Shown in pieces: positions 6,516-14,084 of a stretch of DNA of 35,846 nucleotides. A program made the position numbers and the translations under genes. This DNA comes from an uncultured Saprospiraceae bacterium. GTDB taxonomy: Bacteria > Bacteroidota > Bacteroidia > Chitinophagales > Saprospiraceae. The stretch is from the NCBI GenBank assembly GCA_938015415.1, contig CALLPK010000085.1:1-35846 (forward strand), read 5' to 3'. Position 1 is the stretch's first letter. Each line of letters opens with the position of its first letter. Under the pieces are notes generated by a model. The model was not told where the DNA came from. It made no database searches and was given only the letters and a program-made list of their open reading frames with translations.

Positions 6516-7541
6516 ATGAAGTACATAGATATCATCACCAATGCCTATACTGGTTACGCAGGCTATCTCTGGCGGGAAATTACCAATCCCAGCTGGCATA
6601 ATTATTTTTATTGGTTGCTGTTGGTTTCGTTCTTTTTTTTGGTGTTGGAAGTGGTGATTCCCTGGCGAAAAGAGCAGCGTACCTTGCGAAAAGATTTCTG
6701 GCTGGATGGATTTTACATGTTTTTCAATTTCTTTATTTTTTCGTTGGTCATCTACCAGGCGGCTAGTGATGTAGTCGTTAATTTATTTAACGATGGGATC
6801 AAAGCATTGACCGGAGGCTTTGATTTACAAGCCATTAACCCTATGCGGAATTTTCCGGTATGGGCGATTTTATTAATTGGATTTGTTGTGCGGGATTTTG
6901 TGCAATGGTGGATCCATCGGTTGTTGCATAAGTCAGAACGACTCTGGGAATTTCACAAGGTACACCACTCGGTAGAGGAAATGGGATTTGCGGCACACCT
7001 GCGTTTTCACTGGATGGAAAATATAGTCTATCGGGTATTGGAATATATACCGTTGGCCCTTCTGGGAATTGGTCTGCACGACTTTTTCATTATCCATATC
7101 TTTACCCTCATCTGGGGCCATTATAATCACTCCAATATCAGTATTAGTGGATACGTAACGGGTGGCTTATTGGGAGCGTTATTCGGCGTGTTGACTGCTT
7201 ATGGCTTATTGGATATTCCCATTATGTTAGAGATGGTCTGGTGGCAGAAAATGGGATGGGTTTTGGTCTTTACAGGATTAGGTACCTTGCTGTTAGGAGG
7301 CATTATGAAATATATTTTTAACAGTCCGGAGATGCACATCTGGCACCATTCCTACGAATTACCAGAAGATCGTCGTACGGGCGTGAATTTTGGACTCACC
7401 CTTGCTGTCTGGGATTACCTTTTTGGCACCGCCTATATTCCGCACCCTGGAAAAGATATCAAGTTAGGTTTTCCCGGAGTAGAAACATTTCCGGAGGATT
7501 TTAAAGGACAGCTATTGCACGGCCTGAAGAAAGGAGAGTAA
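6516..7541 (+). CDS. Sterol desaturase/fatty acid hydroxylase superfamily membrane protein
   Basis: A 341-residue integral membrane di-iron oxygenase-type protein. It has several hydrophobic segments (about residues 28-50, 65-90, 110-130, 180-200 and 215-265). The histidine clusters of the superfamily are in the expected order: HRLLH, then HKVHH, a central H-YNH in IWGHYNHSNI, and the C-terminal WHHSYE. These ligate two irons and hydroxylate or desaturate a C-H bond of a lipid or other hydrophobic substrate. The actual substrate is unknown. It is flanked by two rhodanese lipoproteins on the same strand. The ATG at 6516 follows an AT-rich stretch with no clear ribosome-binding site. Confidence 0.88.
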   Translation: MKYIDIITNAYTGYAGYLWREITNPSWHNYFYWLLLVSFFFLVLEVVIPWRKEQRTLRKDFWLDGFYMFFNFFIFSLVIYQAASDVVVNLFNDGIKALTGGFDLQAINPMRNFPVWAILLIGFVVRDFVQWWIHRLLHKSERLWEFHKVHHSVEEMGFAAHLRFHWMENIVYRVLEYIPLALLGIGLHDFFIIHIFTLIWGHYNHSNISISGYVTGGLLGALFGVLTAYGLLDIPIMLEMVWWQKMGWVLVFTGLGTLLLGGIMKYIFNSPEMHIWHHSYELPEDRRTGVNFGLTLAVWDYLFGTAYIPHPGKDIKLGFPGVETFPEDFKGQLLHGLKKGE

Positions 7542-7576
7542 TGAGGTTTAGATTAATGCATAATGTGTTAATGCAT

Positions 7577-7625
7577 AATGAATAATGCGCTTTAACGTGA
7601 TTAAGAAAGCAGCGCATTATTCATT
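7577..7625. repeat. 15-bp perfect inverted repeat downstream of the hydroxylase
   Basis: AATGAATAATGCGCT (7577-7591) is exactly inverted at 7611-7625, with a 19-base loop. Upstream, TTAATGCATAATG occurs twice in direct orientation (about 7553 and 7568). The stem could act as a weak terminator or RNA stabiliser, or be part of a small repeat element. Confidence 0.6.
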
Positions 7626-7703
7626 AAAAGATTATTAATTATTAATTAACCAAAACATGAAAGCAGCGCATTATTCATTAAAAAATTATTAATTATTAAT
7701 TAA
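7605..7703. repeat. 45-bp direct repeat, two near-identical copies
   Basis: A 45-bp unit beginning GAAAGCAGCGCATTATTCAT and ending ATTATTAATTATTAATTAA is present at 7605-7649 and again at 7659-7703, a period of 54 bp with one mismatch. The second copy ends 5 bp before the start codon of the second rhodanese gene, so the duplication lies in its leader/promoter region. Confidence 0.85.
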
Positions 7704-7708
7704 TCATC

Positions 7709-8233
7709 ATGAAACTAAAATACCTGTACCTTCTCCTGGCTATCACCTTTCTTCAATGCACTACCGCGCCTAAAGTAGCCGGACAATTTACCGAAGCCGA
7801 ATTTAAAACCATGGCCGACAAAATGGCCAAAGGCAGCGTCACCGATATCAGTGTGGAAGAATTGAAAGCCCATGCTTCCGAATATGTGATTTTGGATACC
7901 CGTGAAAAGGGAGAATACGACGTTAGTCATATCGAAGGAGCGATCTGGGTTGGCTATGATGATTTTGATCTAAAGCGACTCGAGGAGGAGGATATTTCAA
8001 AAGATGCCAAGGTCTTGACCTATTGCTCCGTTGGGTATCGAAGCGAGCGAATCGGGGAAAAACTGCAGAAAGCAGGATATAATCACGTCTACAATTTATA
8101 CGGTAGTATTTTTAGCTGGATCAATGCCGGTTATCCCTTAGTCGATGGATATAGCAGACCTACCAATCAGGTGCACGGATATAATCAGCGCTGGGGCAAA
8201 TGGGTCAAAGACGGAAACGTAGTGGTCTACTAG
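7709..8233 (+). CDS. Rhodanese-like lipoprotein with C-terminal extension
   Basis: A 174-residue exported protein. The lipoprotein signal ends in lipobox FLQC, with Cys17 as the predicted acylation site. The rhodanese domain (about residues 47-143) has VILDTREKGEYDVSHIEGA and the catalytic loop YCSVGYRSER, with Cys106. A C-terminal tail of about 30 residues rich in aromatic and basic residues (TNQVHGYNQRWGKWV) distinguishes it from the first rhodanese. The active-site loop also differs (CSVGYR against CKKGGR), so the two probably serve different acceptors. The leader contains the 45-bp direct repeat. Confidence 0.88.
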   Translation: MKLKYLYLLLAITFLQCTTAPKVAGQFTEAEFKTMADKMAKGSVTDISVEELKAHASEYVILDTREKGEYDVSHIEGAIWVGYDDFDLKRLEEEDISKDAKVLTYCSVGYRSERIGEKLQKAGYNHVYNLYGSIFSWINAGYPLVDGYSRPTNQVHGYNQRWGKWVKDGNVVVY

Positions 8234-8291
8234 TCTTCGATCGTCTTCTTCCTTTCAAGGAGTCCAGTAAAAATTAGAAAATACAAATAAA

Positions 8292-8324
8292 AAACCCTCA
8301 CAAATCACTGATTTGCAAGGGTTT
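8292..8324 (-). terminator. Intrinsic terminator of tRNA-Glu
   Basis: AAACCCT (8292-8298) pairs with AGGGTTT (8318-8324), and CAAATCA (8301-8307) pairs with TGATTTG (8309-8315). On the minus strand the hairpin is followed by a T-rich tract (complement of AAATAAAAAA), ten bases beyond the tRNA 3' end. Confidence 0.8.
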
Positions 8325-8333
8325 AAGCTATAG

Positions 8334-8405
8334 CAGCCCCTAGGGGAGTCGAACCCCTCTTTCCAGGATGAAAACCTGGCGTCCTAACCGATAGACGAAG
8401 GGGCC
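8334..8405 (-). tRNA. tRNA-Glu (anticodon UUC)
   Basis: The minus strand folds as a 72-nt cloverleaf. The acceptor 5' strand GGCCCCT pairs with AGGGGCT (the first pair is G-U). The anticodon stem is CCAGG/CCTGG around loop TTTTCAT, giving anticodon TTC. The T arm is GGGG-TTCGACT-CCCC. The CCA end is not encoded. It reads glutamate codons GAA/GAG. Confidence 0.97.
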
Positions 8406-8796
8406 GTCTAACCTGAGGTTTAAATTAAAACCAGGTTAAACGCCTTCGTTTTGCGTCGGTCGGATCCTTTTCAAGTGACAAATTGTCAAGGTGCCTTTCT
8501 TCTAAAGCGATGCAAATATATGATTCCTTTATCTACTTGTCAAAGGAAAAATCATATTTTTTTGGTATTTTTTTTATCATCATAAATAGTCGCATTTTAT
8601 ACGATTATAATCTAAATGTTTTCTCCGATGCTTTGCTTCTGATTAACTGGTTTACTAACCAACGGCATATGGCCTTTGCGATACTCCAACCGCTCGATTA
8701 AACGAGCTTCCTTTAACCTCCTACGCATCGGCTTTTTTTAACTCCGATAAAAAATATTATCTTCTCCCATTAACCTTGCTACGATCCCTCAATCCT
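8406..8796. other. Spacer between tRNA-Glu and the MFS gene
   Basis: The first half holds the tRNA promoter and leader. The second half (8545-8796) is AT-rich, carries GGTTTACTAACC at 8649-8660 (reminiscent of the REP arm), and otherwise shows no gene or terminator I can support. Confidence 0.5.
8513..8544 (-). promoter_or_regulatory. Promoter of tRNA-Glu
   Basis: On the minus strand TTTG (8544-8541) is followed after exactly 20 bases by TATATTTG (8520-8513), a full match to the Bacteroidota consensus. Transcription would start near 8506, leaving about 100 nt of 5' leader. That leader contains an odd palindrome TGACAA-A-TTGTCA (8476-8488) and a TAACCTG/CAGGTTA hairpin next to the tRNA. Confidence 0.75.
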
Positions 8797-10068
8797 ATGA
8801 AGTCACAAAAAATTCCCTGGCATTTACTCTTTTTATTAATTCTGGCTGGTGAGTCCGTTTTCATTTTACCCTTCGTTTTGGCGCGGGTTTTCCGACCGAC
8901 CGTTTTGCAAACCTTTGGTCTGGACAATGTACAGTTGGGCTTTTGTTATTCTATGTACGGGATTGTGGCGCTTGGCGCTTATCTGTTTGGTGGACCGCTG
9001 GCAGATAAATACCCCCCCGGAAAATTAATGGCCATTGCCTTATGGTCAACGGCTTTGGGCGGATTGGTGTATGCTAGTTTCCCATCCTATGGTATTTTAA
9101 AAATGCTCTACGGATACTGGGGATTTACGACTATTTTCCTTTTTTGGGCACCGATGATCAAAGCGACCCGAATTTGGGGAGGTGCCGCCAATCAAGGTAA
9201 AGCTTTTGGTTTTTTAGATGGCGGACGTGGATTGGTCGGAGCACTCTTTGGTACCTTAGGCGTTTTTGTTTTTTCTGTTTTTCTGACTACTTCGATGGAG
9301 ACGGCTTCGATCACCGAAAGTAGCTACGCTTTCAAACGGGTCATTTTGATCTCTTCCGGAATCGTAGCCCTGGTAGGATGGCTGATTTGGATTTTTATGA
9401 AAACAGATCGGGAAAAAGAAAAGAAAATAGTGTTGGAAAGAATTTCCTTAAGTCAAATTGGTCAGGTATTAAAATTACCATCGGTATGGTTACTCATGTT
9501 GATTATTCTCTGCGCTTATGTAGGCTATAAAATTACCGATATCCTTTCACTTTACGCCAATGAAGTGATGGGCTACAGTCAGGTTGAATCCGCTCAAGTG
9601 GGCACTTTCCTCTTATTTGTACGTCCGGTCGTAGGCGTAATCATCGGAATTTTGGCAGATCGGACGCACACTACTTTCTGGCTACTGGTTAGCTTTGTGA
9701 TTACCTTCGCAGGAGCGTTGCTGTTTGCGACGGGGTTTATTTCTAATGTTTCTACCGGATTATTCTTTATATCAATTTTAGTGGTCGCCACGGGGGTATA
9801 CGCAGCGCGGTCGCTTTATTTTGCGGTGATGGAATCCGGACAAATTCCCCTCGTATTAACCGGAACGGCGGTTGGCCTCGTCTCCCTGGTGGGCTATACA
9901 CCCGATATATTTGCCGGTCCGCTCATCGGTTATTTACTCGAAGCCTCTCCCGGCGTCGTCGGACATCAAAACGTATTCTGGATGCTGGCTTTGTTTTCAG
10001 CGGTGGGTGGCATAGCGGGATTTATATATTTTGTAAAATATGGTAAACAACTTCAACAAGAAAATTGA
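8797..10068 (+). CDS. Major facilitator superfamily transporter
   Basis: An inner-membrane secondary transporter of 423 residues with 12 predicted membrane segments. I place the start at ATG 8797 (MKSQKIPWHLLF); an in-frame TTG at 8776 would add seven residues. The MFS loop 2-3 signature appears as GGPLADKYPPGKLM, and the central charged loop (KTDREKEKKIVLERIS) separates two six-helix halves. The second half repeats the signature as GILADRTHTTFWL. The GxxxG-like stretch FGFLDGGRGLVGALFGTLG in helix 5 resembles anion or organophosphate-type MFS porters, but the substrate cannot be assigned. It is a single-gene unit following the divergent tRNA. Confidence 0.9.
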   Translation: MKSQKIPWHLLFLLILAGESVFILPFVLARVFRPTVLQTFGLDNVQLGFCYSMYGIVALGAYLFGGPLADKYPPGKLMAIALWSTALGGLVYASFPSYGILKMLYGYWGFTTIFLFWAPMIKATRIWGGAANQGKAFGFLDGGRGLVGALFGTLGVFVFSVFLTTSMETASITESSYAFKRVILISSGIVALVGWLIWIFMKTDREKEKKIVLERISLSQIGQVLKLPSVWLLMLIILCAYVGYKITDILSLYANEVMGYSQVESAQVGTFLLFVRPVVGVIIGILADRTHTTFWLLVSFVITFAGALLFATGFISNVSTGLFFISILVVATGVYAARSLYFAVMESGQIPLVLTGTAVGLVSLVGYTPDIFAGPLIGYLLEASPGVVGHQNVFWMLALFSAVGGIAGFIYFVKYGKQLQQEN

Positions 10069-10157
10069 AATTCGTCTGTCCCGCGGGCATCGTTGCCTTT
10101 TTATTTTTTGAGTGTGTGGCAAATTGCGGGGTTGTGTTAAAGTTAGTTGGCTAGTTG

Positions 10158-10239
10158 GCCGGTTAGCCAGTTGGCTCCCTTCTAACGTATTTTACGTTTG
10201 AATGAAGCCAACAAGCCAATAGCCAACTGGCTAACCAGC
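10158..10239. repeat. Long inverted repeat, probable terminator region of the MFS gene
   Basis: GGTTAGCCAGTTGGCT (10161-10176) is exactly inverted at 10221-10236, and two further pairs follow after one mismatch. Additional TTGGC/GCCAA half-repeats flank both arms. The 44-base interior is not T-rich after the stem, so it is not a canonical intrinsic terminator. Confidence 0.65.
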
Positions 10240-10374
10240 AATTATTATTCCCCTTAATTTGTCACGCATTCTTATTTTTTTATTAAAAAAGCACTTCAAT
10301 CGCAGTGCGGAAGTTTACCCTATTTTTTAAAATAGCGGATTAACTGAATAATAGGGTTTTGACCGTGACGAAAA

Positions 10375-10461
10375 ATTCCCATTCCCATTCCCATTCCCAT
10401 TCCCATTCCCATTCCCATTCCCATTCCCATTCCCATTCCCATTCCCATTCCCATTCCCATT
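10375..10461. repeat. Hexanucleotide microsatellite (ATTCCC)14
   Basis: Fourteen perfect ATTCCC units run from 10375 to 10458, plus a partial ATT. The minus strand reads (GGGAAT)n, in which any four consecutive GGG runs with three-base loops meet the G-quadruplex rule. It ends 40 bp before the -7 element of the next gene. Confidence 0.97.
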
Positions 10462-10500
10462 AATAAACTGTATCTATCCCCAACAATTCCGTTTTATTAT

Positions 10501-10508
10501 TAAATTTG
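10501..10508 (+). promoter_or_regulatory. -7 element for the 10514 gene and murB
   Basis: TAAATTTG is a perfect TAnnTTTG match and ends 5 bp before the ATG at 10514, so the transcript may be leaderless. No TTG lies at the expected -33 distance, where the sequence is TATCTATCCC. The microsatellite lies just upstream of this position. Confidence 0.45.
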
Positions 10509-10513
10509 TAACC

Positions 10514-11068
10514 ATGTCCGCAACTTCAGAATCTGCCAAAAATAATGTCAAAAAAATAGCTGCCGGAGCAGTCAGTTTTTTTATTTTTATATTGCTTTAC
10601 GTCAATGAGTTTTCATGGTATGCGAATACTTTTAACCGAAACAAATTAATAATAATGGGCGTAATCATTGGTTTGATGGCCGGTTTAGCCGTTGGCTATA
10701 AATTGCAGCACAAAAGCCAGGAGATCATTGGTAAATTCCAAATCTGTCTCGGAATGATGATGATAGGGGCTATAGTGATACCACTTATTTTTAGCATGAG
10801 CAATCGACTGTTATCATTTAGTGGAATACAAGAAGAATCGGTGGAATTTGTTAAAAGTGAAGGCTTTAACGAAAGCAGATTCGGTCGAATCCCGCAGGAA
10901 AATCCCGATGGCTATTATGCTTTTGTCGTTCGAAACGGAGTAGTACTCCGCCTAACAACCAAGACACCTATTTATCAAGAAGCTCATAAAGGGGACCAGG
11001 TACCCCTTCCTGTAAAAAAGGGACTTTGGGGTTTTGAAATCGCTTATCCACATCTTTTACATGAATAA
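10514..11068 (+). CDS. Small membrane protein of unknown function
   Basis: I do not recognise this 184-residue protein. Three hydrophobic segments are visible (about residues 14-32, 43-62 and 74-97). They are followed by a soluble C-terminal part of about 85 residues containing VEFVKSEGFNESRFGRIPQENPD. The start ATG directly follows a -7 element. Its last codons overlap the murB start (ATGAATAA), so translation of murB is likely coupled to it. This hints at a cell-envelope role, but nothing more specific is supported. Confidence 0.8.
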   Translation: MSATSESAKNNVKKIAAGAVSFFIFILLYVNEFSWYANTFNRNKLIIMGVIIGLMAGLAVGYKLQHKSQEIIGKFQICLGMMMIGAIVIPLIFSMSNRLLSFSGIQEESVEFVKSEGFNESRFGRIPQENPDGYYAFVVRNGVVLRLTTKTPIYQEAHKGDQVPLPVKKGLWGFEIAYPHLLHE

Positions 11069-12062
11069 ATCACTCCAAGCGTTTAATACTTTTGGCATCG
11101 AAGCGTATGCCGATCAGTTGATCGAAATAAATTCCGTTGCGCAGTTACGGGAGGTTTTGCAAGATATCACGGAACCCTTTTACGTACTGGGTGGTGGTTC
11201 GAATATTTTATTATTAAATAATTTAAAAGGCGTCGTCCTGAAAATGTCCATTCCCGGAATAAAAGTCGAACGTACTTTTAAGAAAGTGGTTTACCTTTCC
11301 GCAGGAGCAGGTGTCAACTGGCATCAACTGGTCTTATACGCCGTGGAAAATGATCTGGGTGGACTGGAGAATTTATCGCTGATTCCGGGGACGGTAGGAG
11401 CTTCTCCCATGCAAAACATCGGGGCCTACGGGATAGAAATTAAAGATGTGTTTCATCGCCTCGAAGCGGTCGAAATCGCTACGGGAAAAGTAAAAGTTTT
11501 TCGAAAAAAGGCCCTGGCTTTCGGCTATCGCAATAGTATTTTTAAAAATAAATTAAAAGGAAAATATATTATTACCAAAGTTTGGTTTAAACTAACCAAA
11601 CCGCCACACCGGCTCCGACTTTCTTATGGTGCCATACAATCGGTCCTGGCCGCCTCTGGAGTTGACCAACCTACGATTCGCGATATCAGCAATGCGGTGA
11701 TAAAAATCCGTTCCGAAAAACTCCCCGATCCCCGCGAAATAGGCAATGCAGGAAGCTTCTTTAAAAATCCGGTCATTGACGTAAAATTGTTTGCCAGTCT
11801 ATACCAGCAATACCCCAAAATTCCTCATTACCCCCAGGCTGACGGGACGGTAAAATTGCCTGCAGGCTGGCTTATTGAGCAATGCGGATGGAAAGGAAAA
11901 CGGGTAGGAAATACCGGGACGCACGTGCGGCAGGCCCTCGTTTTAGTCAATTATGGCAATGCCAAAGGCAGCGAAATACAGGCACTCGCTCTTAAAATTC
12001 GGGAATCTGTCCGTCAAAAATTCAAAATAAGTTTAGAAATGGAAGTCAATATCTGGGATTAA
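11061..12062 (+). CDS. murB: UDP-N-acetylenolpyruvoylglucosamine reductase
   Basis: This is the FAD-dependent reductase that makes UDP-MurNAc from UDP-GlcNAc-enolpyruvate in peptidoglycan synthesis, in the cytoplasm. The N-terminal MNKSLQAFNTFGIEAYADQL is typical. The FAD site is VLGGGSNILL (residues 42-51) and LIPGTVGASPMQNIGAYG (108-124). The type I signature GYRNS has Tyr157 and Arg158. The catalytic Ser232 is in NAGSFFKNP, and the late Glu is in EMEVNIW. I chose ATG 11061 (333 residues) over an upstream in-frame ATG because it matches the family N-terminus and overlaps the preceding stop by 8 bp. Confidence 0.96.
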   Translation: MNKSLQAFNTFGIEAYADQLIEINSVAQLREVLQDITEPFYVLGGGSNILLLNNLKGVVLKMSIPGIKVERTFKKVVYLSAGAGVNWHQLVLYAVENDLGGLENLSLIPGTVGASPMQNIGAYGIEIKDVFHRLEAVEIATGKVKVFRKKALAFGYRNSIFKNKLKGKYIITKVWFKLTKPPHRLRLSYGAIQSVLAASGVDQPTIRDISNAVIKIRSEKLPDPREIGNAGSFFKNPVIDVKLFASLYQQYPKIPHYPQADGTVKLPAGWLIEQCGWKGKRVGNTGTHVRQALVLVNYGNAKGSEIQALALKIRESVRQKFKISLEMEVNIWD

Positions 12063-12113
12063 TCCCTAAAATCTTGGTAGCTTGCGGGTTTTATTATCAA
12101 AATTAAAATTTAC

Positions 12114-13049
12114 ATGAAAAAATTAATCCTCACAGGAGGCTTATGTGTGAGTTTATTGCTGATATTCTCTGCCTGTGGTGGAGGTGGAGCCGGTTCTGGC
12201 TCCAGCAATGCAAAGCTCGCCACGGCAAAAGACAGCATGTCTTACGCTATCGGAAATTACCTTTCCCAAAATATGGAGAAGCAGGGCATGGAACTCAATG
12301 CAGATATGCTACAAAAAGGTTTCGTAGATCAGACAAAGGGTCAAGGCCTCACCAACGAAGAATCCCGAAAATTGATTGACCAATTCCAGATGGAAATGAT
12401 GCTTAAACAAAGGGATCCTGCCTCTAAGGATAAGCCTTTCAGCTTCAACGTTGATAGTGTCTCTTTGGCGATTGGACAAGACTTTTCTTTCCAGATGGAA
12501 ACGATGGGTATGGAACTGGACGGTACTCAGTTTGGCGCAGGTAGCCGTGATTTTGGTAGCGGAAATGCGGCGATGGATAGTTTGACCATCGCAGGTCAAG
12601 TGGAGAAATTTACCGTAGATATGCAAGCCAAGTCTATGCAAAAAGCAGCTATTGAAGGTGAAGCTAACCTTGCTGCTGGTGTCGAATTTCTGGCCGAAAA
12701 CGGCAAGGTAGAAGGCGTAAAAACAACTGCTTCAGGTCTTCAATACAAAGTACTTAAAGAGGGCAGTGGTAAGAAGCCTGCAGCTACGGATAAAGTAGAA
12801 GTCCACTACGAAGGTAAGTTGCTGGACGGAACCATTTTTGATAGTTCTATCCAACGGGGAGAACCCGTAACTTTTGGTCTCAATCAGGTAATTCCGGGTT
12901 GGACGGAAGGCGTACAGTTGATGGGTGAAGGAGCTAAATACCGTTTTTGGATTCCTGGTAATCTGGCTTACGGAGAGCGTGGTTCTCCACCAAAAATTGG
13001 ACCGAACGCTACGCTTATTTTTGACGTAGAACTGATCGACGTTAAGTAG
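12114..13049 (+). CDS. FKBP-type peptidyl-prolyl isomerase lipoprotein (FkpA/Mip-like)
   Basis: An envelope prolyl isomerase and foldase of 311 residues. The lipoprotein signal has lipobox FSAC with Cys21. The Mip-like N-terminal helical region appears twice: [20 protein letters not shown] (near residue 42) and [20 protein letters not shown] (near residue 112), each followed by EL(N/D) and a GF/DF element. The C-terminal FKBP domain (about residues 205-311) has [35 protein letters not shown] and [11 protein letters not shown], all diagnostic. It follows murB by 51 bp and has its own strong terminator. Confidence 0.95.
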   Translation: MKKLILTGGLCVSLLLIFSACGGGGAGSGSSNAKLATAKDSMSYAIGNYLSQNMEKQGMELNADMLQKGFVDQTKGQGLTNEESRKLIDQFQMEMMLKQRDPASKDKPFSFNVDSVSLAIGQDFSFQMETMGMELDGTQFGAGSRDFGSGNAAMDSLTIAGQVEKFTVDMQAKSMQKAAIEGEANLAAGVEFLAENGKVEGVKTTASGLQYKVLKEGSGKKPAATDKVEVHYEGKLLDGTIFDSSIQRGEPVTFGLNQVIPGWTEGVQLMGEGAKYRFWIPGNLAYGERGSPPKIGPNATLIFDVELIDVK

Positions 13050-13074
13050 ATTAGTTTGTTTTTATAAGAATAGG

Positions 13075-13110
13075 AAGACCTGAAGTGATGATACATTTCA
13101 GGTCTTTTTT
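13075..13110 (+). terminator. Intrinsic terminator of the FKBP gene
   Basis: AAGACCTGAA (13075-13084) pairs with TTCAGGTCTT (13097-13106), followed by a T run, 26 bp after the stop codon. Confidence 0.9.
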
Positions 13111-13208
13111 ATGCACTATTAATTTGTTTTGAAAATATTTAAAATAAAAATTTTGTTTTAATAATTATTTTTCCATAGTTTTATGCCTTCGATAAATCTT
13201 ATCTTTTT

Positions 13209-14054
13209 ATGTCAAGAAAATCAGAAAGGCCAAAGAAATCCGGAAACATCTATGACCGAATTTTTCGGGAAAATGCGTCCAGTATTTTTATTCCCTTAAT
13301 TGAGCTCCAGTTAGGAATTGACATTGTGAAATACGAACCGTTAGAATTAAAGCTAGCCAAAACAATGGAACGGGAAGTGGACTTTTTGTATAAAATCTAC
13401 GATCACCAAGGCAAATCAAGTTTATTACATTTAGAATTTCAAACCAGAAATAATGGGGAGATGTTGGCCCGCATGCAGGAGTACCATGGCATCATTTATC
13501 GGCTCCATAAAATGCCCATTCGACACATCGTAGTCTACTTAGGAAAACGAAAATCTACGATGAAATCTACGCTTGCACCAAATGTCGTGTTTACTGGTTT
13601 TGATATGATCAACATTACAGAGATTGATTCGAAGCAATTGATTAGTTCTCAGATTCCGGAAGTGGTAGTAATGGCGTTATTAGGAAATTTCGCAATAGAC
13701 GATCTTGAAAAGGTGCTAACGGAGATTTTAAATAAGTTAAAAAAACTGACAGATTCCCAGGGAAAACTGAAAAAGTATATCAACCAGTTGGTAATATTAG
13801 CAAGAATTCGTAATTTAGAAAATATTGTTTCACAAAAATTATCAATTATGCCTATTCAGTATAATGTTGAGAAAGATGGTCTTTATTTAAAAGGGATGGA
13901 AAAAGGAATGGAAAAGGGAATAGACATTGGGGTAGCCAAATCTGCGTGGAAAATGTTCAAGGCAGGTAATTCTGTCAATATAATTGCAGATACGTTAGAC
14001 TTAACTATCTCACAGATCAAAATGGCCATCAAAGAATGGGAGGCCAAATCTTAA
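13209..14054 (+). CDS. Rpn-like PD-(D/E)XK nuclease-family protein
   Basis: A 281-residue protein of the Rpn/putative-transposase PD-(D/E)XK family (recombination-promoting nucleases, often domesticated or selfish). The nuclease core is visible: NIYDRIFRENASSIFIPLIE near the N-terminus, then REVDFLYKI with the metal Asp, and LLHLEFQTRN with the E-x-Q pair. The C-terminal part carries the family's short repeat GMEKGMEKGIDIG, which tends to vary in copy number, and ends in a helix-turn-helix-like segment (NIIADTLDLTISQIKMAIKEW). It sits alone between an FKBP terminator and a convergent gene and looks full length. Its biological role in this lineage is unclear. Confidence 0.85.
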   Translation: MSRKSERPKKSGNIYDRIFRENASSIFIPLIELQLGIDIVKYEPLELKLAKTMEREVDFLYKIYDHQGKSSLLHLEFQTRNNGEMLARMQEYHGIIYRLHKMPIRHIVVYLGKRKSTMKSTLAPNVVFTGFDMINITEIDSKQLISSQIPEVVVMALLGNFAIDDLEKVLTEILNKLKKLTDSQGKLKKYINQLVILARIRNLENIVSQKLSIMPIQYNVEKDGLYLKGMEKGMEKGIDIGVAKSAWKMFKAGNSVNIIADTLDLTISQIKMAIKEWEAKS

Positions 14055-14084
14055 ATAAATCCTCTGGATGGATGCGTCGTAATT

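Larger units (their letters stand above)
10069..10513. other. Spacer with an inverted repeat and a microsatellite
   Basis: This 445-bp spacer contains the GGTTAGCCAGTTGGCT inverted repeat (10158-10239), an AT-rich stretch, the (ATTCCC)14 array and a -7 element. No ORF is supported. Confidence 0.6.

Noticed and set aside
6390-6599. Minus-strand frame encoding an Asn/Leu/Ser repeat
   Set aside because: It is the translation of the 12-bp DNA tandem repeat and overlaps the start of the hydroxylase gene; no start context or homology-like features.
8483-8701. 72-codon plus-strand frame between tRNA-Glu and the MFS gene
   Set aside because: It starts inside the tRNA leader/promoter on the opposite strand and has no protein-like features or ribosome-binding context.
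10375-10461. Regular repeat considered as a CRISPR array
   Set aside because: The 6-bp units are contiguous with no spacers; it is a microsatellite.
13209-14054. Rpn-like gene considered as part of a defence system
   Set aside because: It stands alone with no restriction, toxin or CBASS-type partner nearby; Rpn-like genes are common single genes.
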